In this document: positions 12,155 to 24,245 of the stretch, piece after piece
Position numbering within the stretch: the stretch's first letter is position 1
Layout of the letters: each line of letters starts with the position of its first letter
Assembly: GCF_018687715.1 (NCBI RefSeq)
Contig: NC_056766.1
Coordinates: 7,840,501 to 7,904,500, forward strand
Direction of reading: 5' to 3'
DNA: 64,000 nucleotides
From: Carya illinoinensis
Taxonomy: Eukaryota > Streptophyta > Magnoliopsida > Fagales > Juglandaceae
The notes under the pieces: generated by a model
Told to the model about the DNA's origin: nothing
Seen by the model: the letters and a program-made list of their open reading frames with translations, nothing else
Database searches by the model: none
Program-made: the position numbers and the translations under genes

Positions 12155-14539
12155 TCAAAGTTGAGAAAGAAGGTTGACCATAGATGGACGTGGTCGACAA
12201 ATAGCATGCAATGGTCGAGCCTTGGTCAAGGTTAGCCCAACCACTTCACTCATGTCTACCATTTCCTTATCAATCCTCTGCCACTCGAAGCACTGTATCA
12301 GTGAACCCAAAGCAGAACCAACCATCCTAATGGCCAAACCTTCGCCGGGACAGCCCCTCCTCCCTGATCCAAAAGGCATGAACCTAAACTTAAACTCATC
12401 TTTCATCCCTCCAAAACCTTCAAACCTCTCCGGCTTGAAATTCGTGGGGTCCTCCCAAATTGTCGGGTCATTTTGCATGCCCCACAAATTCACAAGTAGT
12501 GTAGTGCCACCAGGGACGTGGAAACCACCCACCTGGCAATCCTCCGATGACTCGTGCGGCACAAGTAATGGCCCTGCGGGATACATGCGCAGTGTTTCGT
12601 TTATAATGCAACGAAGATATGGAAGCTCAGCCATATCGGGTTCATCAAGCAGGCGATCAAGTCCCACATGATTGTCAATTTCTGCCTGCGCCTTCTTCAG
12701 AACATCAGGGCTGTTGAGCAAAAGTGACATTGCCCACTCCATGGTGCCAGCCGAAGTGTCGGTTCCGGCTGATAAAAGGGCCTGTACATGTACATGTACA
12801 TATATATTTCAATTATTCTCTGCTTATGTGTGTAATGATGGCACTTTTTTGTTAGTGATAATATTGCACGGCGTAGATAAATATCTTTACTTGAAATAGA
12901 CATATCAATTTATACGGAATATAATGATCAAATGTTCCACACACACAAAGCTAAATGGATATTATCTCTTTTAGAAAAGAAAACAGACACCAATGTATAC
13001 ATTTAAACCAAGATATTATCTCTCTTTCAGAAGAGAGACGTTGTATTACGTTTTGCCATCTTATAGATGGTAACAGTCTTGACTTATACATGATCACATA
13101 TATTTCTTCTATATTGATAGTCAAATCGCGCGATAACACTCCGAAAACAACCGTTTGTCCAGTTGTCTGAACTGTTAATTTTCTTCCAGGTCAATGACGG
13201 ATATCTTCTTGCTACGTCATTCATGACCTGGGACAGTGGTAATCCTATTTTATTTCCTCTTGAAGTCTCAAGGAAGTTCAGGTTGTTAGATGCTTATCTT
13301 TTATGTTTTCGTCACATTTGTTACTATGGAAAATAAATAAATTAGTGATCTAAATGACTTAGATCTGTCGTAGTTATAAAATCCTCGTTTTAAATTTAAA
13401 ATTAATTATCATCTCGTTATTATAAATTTTTTAAATTTTTATATAAAATATAATAAATAATTTAATTTTTTTAATTTCTACAAATCCTAAAATAATAACA
13501 TTAAAATATATTTCATTCTAAAATTCAAAATTCTAAACTCAAAATTTCTCAGTAACCAAACCGAACAGTGTTTTGGACTAAAAAATCTCGTTAATGTCAA
13601 GTATATTGCCTTCTCAATACTTACCAGCATGATGCCTTTGATAATCTCGTCCTTGTAGTATTCAGGTTCCGATTCTTGCAGATCCAACAGAACTCCAATC
13701 ATGGTCTTCTTCTTCTTCTTACCCTTTTCTGCATCTGCATCACATCCCATTCTTCTATGCTCCTCTATCAAGCTCTGCATGAATCTGTCTCTCTTTTCCT
13801 GCAATACAATCAACCTATTCTCCATCCTACTAATCCCAAACCAGCTCAACATCGGCAAAAAATCTGCGACATTTGTCACAGATCCCAATCGAAATGTTTC
13901 AGACACAATATCCCGAAACTTGCAGACTTGATCTTCTTCTGCTTCTGCCGCGCTACCCCCGTAATACCGCTTCCCAGAAATCATCCTCATCATGACGTTA
14001 AGCGTCAGCTCAAAGAAGGCTGATTTCAGATCATGGATTTGAGTCTGGTTTTGATTCTTATTATTAGTAGGCAAGAGCCGGCGAAGGAGCGAACGAACCT
14101 CGTCGGTGCGTATATGGGAGAGCGTTTGGAGGCGGTGGGATGAGAGAAGTTCGAGGGACGAGATACGGCGGAGGTTTCGCCAGTGATCGCCGTAGGAGGC
14201 CCATGCAAGGGAGGTGAAGTTGTAGCCGAGGTGTTTCCCGGCCAGCAGGCGAGGGCGGTTGGCAAAGATGATGTCTTTGGTGGCGAGGCAAACCTCGGCC
14301 GCGCACGGGGAAGAGACGACAAGGACTGGTCGAGAGCCAAAGCTGAGATAAATTATGGGGCCGTACCGGTTTGATAACCTGGTTAGAGTGCGGTGGAGGG
14401 GTTTCTTTAGGAGGTAGAGATGGCCAACAATGGGGAGGGTGGGGAAAGGGCTTGGTGGGAGGTTTTGGGTCTTGGAAAGCAAGTGCTTGGCTATGACATA
14501 AAAGGCTACGAGGAGAAGAACTTGGCAGAAGATGATCAT
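12155..14539 (-). CDS. P450-1: CYP81-like cytochrome P450, intact, two exons
   Basis: Exon 1 is 13625..14539 (305 codons) and exon 2 is 12155..12781 (208 codons plus stop), giving 513 residues, the normal length for the family. The intron has GTAAGT and a CAG acceptor, is phase 0, and sits where CYP81 genes usually have their single intron. An N-terminal membrane anchor (about residues 1-21) is followed by the proline-rich hinge LPPSPFPTLPIVGH. Other landmarks are the C-helix HWRNLRR, the I-helix AGTDTS (310-315), ExxR as ETLR (367-370), PERF (422-425), and heme-binding FGSGRRGCPG with Cys 449. It should be an ER-anchored, NADPH-P450-reductase-dependent monooxygenase. CYP81 members act on isoflavonoids, lignans, glucosinolates or herbicides. 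The substrate here cannot be read from sequence. No defect is visible. Confidence 0.93.
12782..13624 (-). other. P450-1 intron (843 bp)
   Basis: Donor GTAAGT at 13624..13619 and acceptor CAG ending at 12782. A short TGTACA repeat sits just before the acceptor (12783..12800). The MITE found in the P450-3 intron is absent here, giving an empty-site reference. Confidence 0.9.
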
Positions 14540-14641
14540 GGTGTTGAAGGATATAGATTGGGTTGGTGGATCCTATGAAGGTTAGTATGGGTTTGTGTGG
14601 TGAGAAATGCAGATAAATAGGTAAGATACCTAGATCTTGAC

Positions 14642-14651
14642 TTTATATAAA
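14642..14651 (-). promoter_or_regulatory. TATA box candidate for P450-1
   Basis: TTTATATAAA on the minus strand lies about 105 bp upstream of the ATG, leaving room for a leader of roughly 70 bp. In P450-3 the aligned position reads TTATGAAG and lacks the TATA core. P450-2 is cut off before this point. Confidence 0.55.
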
Positions 14652-14654
14652 AAG

Positions 14655-15521
14655 AGGAAAGTTGGCAGCTTCTCGGTGGAATCGGCTGATGTGGCAAAAT
14701 GTCCCGTCGTCCAATTTAATTATTAATAAAAACAAAAAACTTGGCCTTTTACCTTCTTTGCTCAACCAATCAATGGAAAGACCATAACTAGAACAAAAGC
14801 CTTTCTTAAAACTTTCCTTATTCAAATGAAAAGCTCGAAATTAGAAAATTAGACTCATTATTATACAAGAAAAATAGATATTTGTGATTAATATTTTGTA
14901 ATTAAAAAATTATTTACAATTTATTTTTGTTAAAAATAATCATTTTGTCAGAAATAATTAATCACAAATAAATAATTTTTTTATAGTTAATTAATTAATT
15001 ACCATAAACAGAAGACAGTAGCGGTATCTGTTAGCCTTTACATTCACAAACAAAACTCAGGTTCGAGCAAATAAATCTTAAAGAAACGAAAGCCCCATAT
15101 CCTAATATAACTTGACCACAAAATACACAACTTGAAAACAGAGGACTTTGAATCAAATCGAGTGGAATTGGCACCAAATGAGTTGAGACAAACAGTAAAA
15201 GTAAAAGAGAATTTTCTCGAGAAAGCAAGTGAGCAAACATATAACCATGAAATTATGAGATCCTAGAGATCTGGGAATGCTAAATCATGTGATTTCTATA
15301 TGTTTCTGGCAACTCCAACAAATTCTATGTGAGTATATTGTTGGTCTCTAGTAGCACTGCTTTGCTCGTCCCCCATGCTTCCCATACCATTGTCGCCTAG
15401 TCGATTCCCATACAATTATCTCCTAGTCGGTTAGTCCTCCTCTTGCATGCACACACAAAAATTGCACTTGGGCTTCTGCAAGGGCTCTTGGCCGAAGATG
15501 AAGGATATAGATTGGGTTGAT
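14655..15521. repeat. Duplicated 5' flank ending in a displaced P450 leader
   Basis: This stretch resembles 17935..18445: both hold the CTTTTACCTTCTTTGCTCAA block, the ACTCACAAACAAAACT block and the CACTTGGGCTTCTGCAAGGG block in the same order. At 15497 the similarity stops and a 25-base identical match to the P450-2 leader (47016..47040) takes over. The join lies within the shared word GATGAA. A copy of the gene neighbourhood was therefore duplicated and then collapsed here. Confidence 0.65.
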
Positions 15522-15689
15522 ATAATTAAAAATAAATTTGGGGTTACAAAAAAAATGATATTTTGTAGTCATAAAATACATAAGTATCAGGCACTCATTT
15601 TAAGTATATATATATTGTGATATGTATGTCAATACATTTATATGTTACTCTATTTGTTTAATAAACTAACGTACTCTTTTATTTGTGTA

Positions 15690-16450
15690 ATAAGTGGAGG
15701 TGCTGTAAGGAGGAAAGATCAGGGCCGTTGATTTATTAAGTGATGAGCTGCCAGACCACGTGAGGAGCCCGTGCTCCCATCTGGATCTTCATAAGCCAAG
15801 CCGCTGGATCATTACACTTGTCACCATCTGTTGTAACATATATATTGCATACTTACCGTGTAAACCCTAAGGGTGTTGAGTCATTTTGTGTATGCAGCGG
15901 CTGGGTCTTTCTCGAGAGGCAGAGAGATAGAGAGAAAAGGGAGAAGGGGGCTGTTTTAGGGTTTCGGGGTTTGATCTCTAGAGAGAAATCTGTGCGATTT
16001 CTTGTGAGGGCTTGTAATCCTATTGAACTGAGGCTTCTCTATGCTGTATTGTTTATCAATAAAGATCTCTGAGGCTATTCCTGCCGTGGATGTAGACCAT
16101 TAGGGTCGAACCACGTATCTCGGTGTGTTCTTTCTATGTTTTACTTATTTTTCTTATTTCATTGTTCATTCTTATTTCCTTGCTAATTTCTGGTATATAT
16201 ATGCTCTCGGTTATTTGTTGATTCGTGCTTATATATTGGATCTGGAAGTACTGTATATTCTTGTATAAGATCTGTGTTGGTATTCTGCTGGTTTTGTGAA
16301 CACAGTTGATAGTATTGTGGATATTGTGAATCTTGTGCATTTCGGTTTTGAGTCAAGAAACAGAAATATACTTGTTGAGTTTTTTTCAGAACCGAAACTA
16401 ATAAAGTTTTGTTACCTGAATTGAATTTCTTTATTACAAATCTTGGCAAT
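15690..16450 (+). mobile_element. Probable Copia-type solo LTR or LTR fragment
   Basis: The segment contains CAATAAAGATCTCTGAGGC followed by CCGTGGATGTAGACC and CGAACCACGTATCTCGG. That arrangement is common in the R-U5 part of plant Copia LTRs, with a polyadenylation signal just before it. No internal retroelement sequence follows. I could not fix the ends or find target duplications, so the coordinates are approximate. It has no counterpart in the second duplicate copy. Confidence 0.45.
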
Positions 16451-16479
16451 ATTTTGTATCTATAAAACCCAAGTTTTAT

Positions 16480-16482
<3 letters not shown>

Positions 16483-16552
<70 letters not shown>
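16483..16552. repeat. (TA)n microsatellite, about 35 units
   Basis: Uninterrupted alternating AT over 70 bp. Shorter TA runs follow at about 16795..16817 and 17047..17075. Confidence 0.95.
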
Positions 16553-16556
<4 letters not shown>

Positions 16557-17042
16557 CTCACTTGAGTAAAGGATTTAAGATTTTTGGCTAAAAAAAATCT
16601 AATTTAGATTTATTTCATGGATTGATTCTATTTTTTATTTTTATTTTGTCAAATGAATAATCCAAAAAGTTAAAATTACACCGAGTCAAATCCACGTGAG
16701 GAAGTGGGAAAAAAGTGATAGTGCAAAGAAGGAGAATGAGAAATTAAGTGCCACTTTTTCTTTACAATCAATTTGTGAACATTGAGTTTGACAAATATAT
16801 ATATATATATATATATACATACACACACGGTAGTGTTAGTGTGCATTCTAGGGCGTGTGCCCACTAGTATAAATTTGATTTTTTATTTTTTATATTATTT
16901 TAACATATTTAAATATTTTAAAAAAATATATCAATATACTAAAACTCACTTCTTTAACTATTAAGTAAAGAAAAAAAATTAAAGAAAAATTAAATACATG
17001 AATAAACAAAATGAGAGGACAAGCTAGCATACTAGCATTTTT

Positions 17043-17080
<38 letters not shown>

Positions 17081-17520
17081 AATAACATATAAAATGTATC
17101 ATGTTTTGGAGTAATATAAAATAAATAAAAAATTGTGTGCGGAACAAGAAAACATATGGAAGTTGGGCAATCGAAGTGGCCCACTGAAAATTGCTTAGGG
17201 GCATTGTATTTAGGTGACGTGTTTGCTTAAAAAGTTCCAAACGCCTCTTTAAAAGCTTTGGTGAGTAAATTACTTTAAATCATGAACTTTCTTTCTTGAT
17301 GGGGTTTTCATTTCTTTTTTTCATTTTTTAAAATTAAAAATCTAAATAATTTTTTTATGCTATTTGATGCAGTAGACTATTTATAGCAAATAATTAATGC
17401 ACTTTTTACATCAGTATTGTGTTTGATCTGTCAATAAATAGACACGTAAATAGATTTTATTTTTCATAATTTTCTTACCAAATATACACAAAATTAAGAA
17501 TTCAATTTGATTAAAACCCT
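16553..17520. other. AT-rich spacer, nothing recognised
   Basis: No coding frame or repeat beyond the TA runs. It is absent from the second duplicate copy: from about 17521 the sequence aligns with 55625 onward, and P450-3 lacks the extra 2.9 kb between. Confidence 0.6.
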
Positions 17521-17809
17521 ATTTGTTAAAGCTTTAGATCCCCACAGTTAACACCTCCACTGTATAAATGTTTCAATGCCAAGTCAATAGATATCAGTAT
17601 GGAGTTAAGCTTACATCACTTGAATGAAAACAAGCACCATCAGTTTAAGTTCCGTTTGGATATTGAGTTAAAATAATATGAGTATAAATGAAAGTTAAAT
17701 AAAATATTATTTTTTTAATATTATTACAAAAGTCCCTAATCAAGATTTCAAAAAAGTCCTACAGTACTAAGCTTTACAATACGTAAGCAATTAAAGCAAT
17801 AACTATTTA

Positions 17810-17810
<1 letters not shown>

Positions 17811-17851
<41 letters not shown>
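17811..17851. repeat. Poly(A) run of 41
   Basis: Forty-one consecutive A bases, where the paralogous site near 55920 has only a short A run. It is a slippage-prone tract. Confidence 0.95.
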
Positions 17852-17852
<1 letters not shown>

Positions 17853-18399
17853 AAACAGACTAAAAGTATAACTTCTATTTTCACCTAAAGCAACTTGGCA
17901 AACCAGATTTATCAGTAACAAAGGAGTTCTATGGATAGTCGGCCAACATGATCTTGGTGCAATCAACTGATGTGGTACAGTGTCATGTCATCTGATTTAA
18001 TTATTAAAAAGAAAATGCTTGGGCTTTTACCTTCTTTGCTCAACCAGTATCCATCGATGGAAAGACCATAACCAATATGAACACAAGCCATTCTCAAATG
18101 AACTTATTTTTTAAAACTTCCCTTATTCAAACAAACAGCTCAAAATCAGAAAACTAGACCCACCATTACCATAAACGGAAGACACTGGCGGTATTTGTTA
18201 GCCTTTACACTCACAAACAAAACTAAGCTACTAGTAGATACAGCTTGAAGAAACGAAAAACCCAGATGCTAGAATAACTTGACCACAAATTCTATGTGAG
18301 TATATTGTTGATCTCTACTAGCACTGCTTTGCTCGTCCCCCGTGCTTCCCATACCATTATCTCCTAGTCAGCTAGTCCTCTTCTCTCGCACGCACACAC

Positions 18400-18743
18400 A
18401 AAAATGGCACTTGGGCTTCTGCAAGGGCTCTTGGTCGAAGATGAAAAATCGGGGAGTGGAGATTTCTTGAGGTCCGGGAAGTCTTGGAAGGAGAGAGAGC
18501 AAGCGTTTTTGCAAAAGATTCAAGGAAAGCTCGGCATTTTGTAGATGGATTTTCGTTTCTTAATAGCTTGTAACTGGGTCTTGGATGCGGGCCCTTTGAG
18601 CCGTTAGTGTCTATCAGCAATGTAGTGAGAAGGAATGGTTTTTGGTCTTCTTCCAATACCTCGTGTAAGTGCTTTTGAGCCATGCGATGAGGAAGGAAAC
18701 TAAGGGGAGAAGGAGAAATGAAAAAATGAAACGAGGGAGGAAG
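18400..18743 (-). pseudogene. Remnant of uncharacterised plant gene (MAQKHLHELL family), 3' part, copy 1
   Basis: On the minus strand a start at 18683 gives MAQKHLHEVLEEDQKPFLL. This resembles the conserved N-terminus of a plant protein family of unknown function whose members often carry a C-terminal DUF4378; I recall that family association and did not test it. After about 20 residues the frame breaks. Further downstream pieces (a K/R-rich stretch, then SPI/FEF-like and IPAR-like residues) sit in shifted frames, so this is a pseudogene. Copia A has inserted just upstream of this start; the rest of its upstream region continues at 24110..24245. The second copy (56520..56976) lacks that insertion and is also broken. 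Confidence 0.5.
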
Positions 18744-19078
18744 TGTTGTGCCTCTGGCCTGTCCAAAAATTACACGACGATATTTAAGTGGTTTAGCAAA
18801 TTGCCTACATCCACTAGAGCCTCTTTCATAGAATTTGTACGAGATTTATAAAAACTCTACAAATTCCTATCTCTCTCTTACGTCCCTCTTTCTCTCTATT
18901 TTTCTTTCTCCTCACTGCACTTTCTTCACAACTGCTTTCCTATTTATAGGAGAGAGCAGCCTACAATTTCTATGTTAGGTGCAGCATTTTATGACTTTGC
19001 ATCAGAGTGAGTGGGTGGGTGAAATGGTGGCTACAGACAGTGGGTGGGTGGTGGCTGCAGACTTGGGTTGATTCAACA
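18744..19078 (-). repeat. Copia A 3' LTR
   Basis: 335 bp, TGTTGTGCCTC...GATTCAACA on the plus strand. It is bordered inside by a CCCCCTCCACCC tract, the polypurine tract on the element strand. Confidence 0.9.
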
Positions 19079-19208
19079 ATCACCCCCTCCACCCAAGTGT
19101 GTCATACCAGGCTGCTTGCAAACTAATTCATTTTTCAAACGAATGCACGTCTTTCTTTAATATGAGAGACTTCTGCTATCGAATACGCTCCAATGCACCT
19201 GAGGGTGC

Positions 19209-22200
19209 TCAGCAATGTACAATATTGATCAAGTCCAAACAATGTTGGAACTTGATCCCTATGACGACCTTCGTCAACATATCTGCTGGATTATCTTCAG
19301 TGCAAATCTTCTGAAGTTTGATGTCATCTTCTTTTAATATTTCACGTACAAAGTGAAATCGGATATCTATTTGTTTTGTTCGAGAGTGATACACTTGATT
19401 CTTGGCCAAATGAATTGCACTCTGACTGTTATAGTAAACAGTAACCTCTTGCTGCTTAAAGCCCAAATTTGTTACCAATCTCTATAACCAAATAGCTTCT
19501 TTCACGGCTTCTGTTATAGTCATGTATTTAGCCTCAGTTGATGATAGTGCAATTGTCGACTGCAAAGTTGATCGCCAACTAACTGGTCCTCCAACCATAG
19601 TGAACACATATCCAGTTGTCGATCGTCATTTGTCAAGATCACCTGCATAGTCTGAGTCAACATATCCAGTTACTAGACTATCTTCACTCTTCTCGAACTT
19701 CAAACCAACATCTACGGTCCCAGAAATATACCGTAGAATCCATTTAGCCGCATGCTAATGAACCTTTCCAGGATTATGCATATAGTGACTAACTAAGCTA
19801 ACGGCCTGGGAGATATCAGGTCGTGTACACACCATGGCATATATTAATCTTCCAACAACACTTGCATATGGGACATTCCTCATGTAGTCTCGCTCTTCAT
19901 CAGTTTTAGGAGACTGCAATGCACTGAGCTTGAAATATGGGGCCATAGGAGTACTCACCGGCTTCGTCTTTGAGTCGATGTTGAAGCGTTGCAGTATTCT
20001 CTTCAGATACTGCATTTGAGTAAGGTGAACTGTACCTTTCACCCTATCTCTACTCATCTCCATCCTTAGTATTCTTTGAGCTTCTCCCAGATCTTTCATT
20101 TCAAACTCATGACTTAACTGAGTTTTTAAGCAATCTATCTCTCCCTTACTTTTACATGCAATTAACATATCATCTACATATAAAAGCAAATAAATGAAAG
20201 ATCCATTTGCAAGTTTTTTGAAATATACACAATGATCGTATTGGCAACGAGTGTATTTCAGATCCATTATAAAGCGGTCGAAATGCTTGTACCATTATCG
20301 AGGTGACTGCTTCAAGCTATAGAGAGACTTCTTCAAATTACATATCCAATTTTCTTTGCCAGCTTCTTTGAATCCTTCTCGTTGAGACAGATAAATCTCC
20401 TCTTCCAGATCACTATGTAAGAAAGCTGTTTTCACATCAAGTTGTGCTAACTCAAGATCATATTGTGCAACCAAAGCTAGCAATATCCGAATGGATGAAT
20501 GCTTCACAACAGGAGAGAATACTTCACTGTAGTCAATTCCCTCTGTCTGAGTGTAGCCCTTGGCTACCAACCTAGCTTTGTATCGCACTCCATTTTTAGC
20601 AGCTTGATCATATTTCTGATTGAAGATCCACTTATAGCCAATTGTCTTCTTTCCTTTTGGAAGCGGCACAAGCTCCCAAGTCTGGTTCTGGTGAAGAGAC
20701 TGCATCTCTTCATTTATCGTCTTTGTCCATTCAACTTGTTCACTAGACTGTATGGCTTCTTAGTAAGTGGTTGGGATCTCACCCCCTTCAGCTGGTAATG
20801 CATATGTCACATAGTCTGCAAAACGTGTCGGTACACATTTCTCTCGTCTCGGTTTATTGGTCGCTATTGATTCGGGTTGATATGGAGGTACTATGACTGG
20901 ATTATCAACCTCATCTTGTCCATGCTTTCTCAACTTTTTTGAAGTAATAAACTTCACACTCTGTGAATCATCTGATGTTTTGCCATCACTGCTGCCTTTA
21001 TGCTTATGTGACTTAAGCATCTCAGATTCGTTGAATGTTACATCTCTACTGATGATCACCTTTTTAGACTCTATACACCAGACTCTATACCCTTTTACAC
21101 CGGTACTAAAGCCCAAGAATTTTGCTTTCTTGGCTCTAGGATCAAGCTTACTTTCTTTAGCATGATAGTAAGCAGGACATCCAAAAACGTGTAAAGAGTC
21201 ATAATCAGTAGCATGTGTACCTCTCCACATTTCAGTGGGTGTCTTCCCGTCATTGGTAGCTGCGGGTAGTCAGTTGATGAGGTGGCAGGCATATGTCATA
21301 GCTTCAGCCCAAAATTTCTTACTGAATCCAGCATTCAGCAACATACATTGCACTTTCTCTAATAATGTACGATTCATTCATTCTGTGACACCGTTCTGCT
21401 GCGGTGTACCTCGTACCGCCAAGTGTCTGACAATTCCCTCTCTCCAGCATACTTCCATGAAGGGGTCTGAAATGTACTCACCTCCATTATCAGATCTGAG
21501 CCGCTTAATCTTCCTGCCGGTCTGAGTCTCAACCATTTTCTTCCAATCAAGGAAGATTTTCAGCACTTCATCTTTATTCTTTATCATATACACCTACACA
21601 CATCGAGAATAATCATCAACAAAAGTTACAAACCAATACTTGCCTCCCAAAGATGCATTTTGGGTAGGTCCCCAAACATCGGAGTGGACATAGTTAAGTA
21701 TTCCCTATGTATTGTGTACTGCAGTTCCAAACTTGATCCGCCTCTGCTTTCCCAATACACAATGCTCACAAAAAGACAGTTTACCAGTTTTGACACCTTT
21801 GAGTAAGTCTTGCTTCACTAATGTTTGCAAAACCATTTCTCCAGCGTGTCCCATAAGCATATGCCAAAGACTGGTGGTGTCATCATCAGTCTCATCTAGC
21901 TTCTCACTGCATGTGGAATCTCTTCCATCAACAGTACTTCAGTGCAAGAAGTACAAGTTTCCTCACCTTAAGCCCTTCATTGCCACCTGAACTTCCATTA
22001 GTACTTTGAGAGTTCCGTCTTCAATGGTGATTCTGAATCCCTTTGAATCCAGAGATCCCAGTGAGATGAGATTCTTCTACAAGTCCAAAACGTACCGAAC
22101 TTCTGTCAGAGTCTTGACGCTGCCATCGTGCAGCTTTAACCGAATGCTACCTATTCCCTGAGTCTTACAGGCACTGTCATTGCCCATTAGTACTGCTCCA

Positions 22201-23200
22201 CCCTCAATCTTTGTGAATTCAGTAAACCAGTGCCGATTGGGATACATGTGATAGGTATATTCGGAATCCATAATCCATTAATCGGAATGACAAATGGATG
22301 ATGAACTTATCAAGGAAAAATCTGAATCATCATCTTTGTCCATGACATTGGCTGTGGAGGGTTGATTCTGCTGTTGTCCCTTCAACTTGGGACAATCCTT
22401 CTTCCAGTGTCCTTTGTTGCGACAAAAGGAACACTCGTCTCTGGCGAGTCTTTTGCTGACTGATGAACCACGTGAGGTGGTCTAGGTTTTCGATTGAAAA
22501 CCATTCTTCCTTTTGGGATACCTTGACTGCAGTCTCCCTCTTACTGTTAGAGCTTCACTTGATCTATGATGTTGTAACTACTTATGCTTTTTTCGTTACT
22601 CATTGCTAATTAAAGAACTAAATACATCTTCAAAACTAATCTTTTCCTTCCCATACAATAGAGTAGTAATTAAATGCTCATATTTATCAGGCAATGAATT
22701 TAACAAAAGTAAAGCTTTATCTTCATCTTCGATTTTAACATCCAAGTTTAACAAATCAGCAAGAATTTAGTTATAATTATTCAAATGTTCAGACATTGAA
22801 ATCCTTCACGAAATTGGAATCTAAAGAGCTTCTTGTTCAAGTGCAAACAGCTCTCAATGCTCTTCTTAATGAACTTATCCTCCAATTTCTGCCAAAATAC
22901 CTTAGCATGTGTCTCTCTCACGACAAAATACTTCTGTTATTTGGTAAGGCATAATCGGATTGTAATACAAGTTTGAGTATTAAGCTTCTTCAAATCCTGA
23001 TCAGTCATATCATCTAGCTTTCCTTCCAACGCAATATCCAACTCTTGTTGGACCAAAACGTCCATAACTTCACACTGCCACATGCCGATGTTGCTTGTTC
23101 CATCGAATTTCTCAATTTCAAACTTGGCATTTGACACTGTGGACTGACGTCCAGAGCTACTGGCATTTTCAGAGCTCCTATCTCTTCCAGATCTTTCCAT
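19209..23200 (-). pseudogene. Copia A gag-pol (Tnt1-94/Tork-like), broken
   Basis: Minus-strand pieces, in order: gag start (to 23200, FEIEKFDGTSNIGMWQ); gag middle to about 22560; zinc knuckle CSFCRNKGHWKKDC near 22390..22435; protease region near 22271, where the DSGCTYH motif has become DSEYTYH. Next come the pre-integrase HMLMGHAGE region (about 21900), integrase (20760..21593, with LRSDNGGEY and TPQQNGVTE) and RT (19755..20705, with catalytic LLLYVDDMLIA at about 20170). RNase H with the ED-NPADMLTK tail is at 19209..19478. Several stops and frameshifts separate the pieces. The polyprotein resembles Tnt1-94-type (Tork) Copia. The RT core is well preserved but the protease motif is lost, so no active element is expected. 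Confidence 0.88.
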
Positions 23201-23746
23201 TTGAATTTAGAAAATTTAGACACAAAATTTAAAATTCTAACCGTGCGGATGAGTCCGGAATGATCTAAATAGTTAGAAAGTACTATTTGATCGTTGAAAT
23301 CAGACTCCAAATGGCTTAGATCAAGCCTGACAAGAATTTGAAAAAACGGACGGTCCTGATCTTCTGGCGCGTGAGATGCACGCATGGCGTCTGGCACGTG
23401 TGGTACACGCGCTGCTATTGTTGGGCGCGTGGGTGCGTGTCTGGAGCATGAAGGACACGCGCAGAGAACCTCTAGGGCGCGTGTGAGCGCGTGAGAGCGT
23501 GAATTACATGCGCCTTTCTACTTTTGGGTGCGTGGCAACCTCGGATGCGCGTGGGGGCGCATGGGTTGCAGTAGATGCATGGGTGCCGATCTGCTTGGGG
23601 AGCGTGTAGACTCTTTCGACCTCTGTTTTCGATTCTGTTTGTGGTAACGGATTCGTCTTGACGCGAGGAACACCCTGGAGTTGTCAAAAATTGATTTTGA
23701 CCAACATGAATTTTCGGACAGCTTGAACCAAAGAATTGATAACAAT

Positions 23747-24109
23747 TGTTGTGCCTCCGGCCTGTCCAAAAATCACACAAGACGATATTTAAGTGGTTCA
23801 GCAAATTGCATACGTCCATTGGAGCCTCTTTTATAGAATTTGTAGAAGATTTACAAAAACTCTATGAATTTCTATCTCTCTCTCATGTCCCTCTTTCTCT
23901 TTGTTTTTCTTTCTCCCCACTGCACTTTCTTCACAATTGATCTCCCATATTTATAGGAGAGAGCAGCCTACAATTTCTATGTTAGGTGCAGCATTTTATG
24001 ACTTTGCATCAGAGTGAGTGGGTGGCTGAAATGGTGGCTGTAGACAGTGGTTAGGTGGTGGCTGCAGACAATAGGTGGGTGGTGGCTGCAGACTTGGGTT
24101 GATTCAACA
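23747..24109 (-). repeat. Copia A 5' LTR
   Basis: 363 bp, matching the 3' LTR end to end. It contains CTATAAATAGGAG-type sequence (TATA region of the element promoter on the minus strand) near 23950. Confidence 0.9.
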
Positions 24110-24245
24110 GGAAGAAAACCCAGAGGCTGTCGAATGCACCATTTTGTTTAAAATGAATGAAATGAATTGTTTTCATATGGACGCCGGTTGCACGGTGCTT
24201 CCCCCATCTGACTACAACAAGAGCTTTTGGTAACAAAGATCCCAT
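24110..24245 (-). pseudogene. Uncharacterised gene remnant, upstream part, copy 1
   Basis: The minus-strand frame (MGSLLPKALVVVRWGK...) continues the region interrupted by Copia A. The uninterrupted frame is seen at 56704..56976 in the second copy. It is probably promoter or 5' UTR of the broken gene and not real protein. Confidence 0.4.

Larger units (their letters stand above)
18744..24109 (-). mobile_element. Copia A: full-length Ty1/Copia LTR element, decayed
   Basis: The element spans 5366 bp with TGTTG...CAACA ends and perfect 5-bp target duplications GGAAG (18739..18743 and 24110..24114). On the minus strand, the 5' LTR is 23747..24109 and the 3' LTR 18744..19078. Gag, protease, integrase, RT and RNase H follow in Copia order. 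It belongs to the same family as Copia B, in the opposite orientation. The paralogous site near 56840 is an unoccupied GGGAG-AAAG sequence, so it inserted after the tandem duplication. The primer site region beside the 5' LTR is mutated. Confidence 0.93.

Noticed and set aside
12174..12671. Plus-strand frame of 165 codons opposite P450-1 exon 2
   Set aside because: Antisense shadow of the P450. The same shadow occurs opposite P450-2 and P450-3 (27512..27739, 53135..53527).
14026..14374. Pro/Ser/Thr-rich minus frames and a Gly-rich plus frame inside exon 1
   Set aside because: Alternative frames of a GC-rich part of P450 exon 1, repeated in P450-2 and P450-3 and without independent support.
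15818..16072. 84-codon plus-strand frame
   Set aside because: Lies inside the probable Copia LTR and covers its R-U5 region and polyadenylation signal, so it is not a gene.
21235..21525. Antisense frames across Copia A and B (for example 20893..21165 and 31242..31526)
   Set aside because: They mirror gag-pol on the coding strand and appear in both elements for that reason only.
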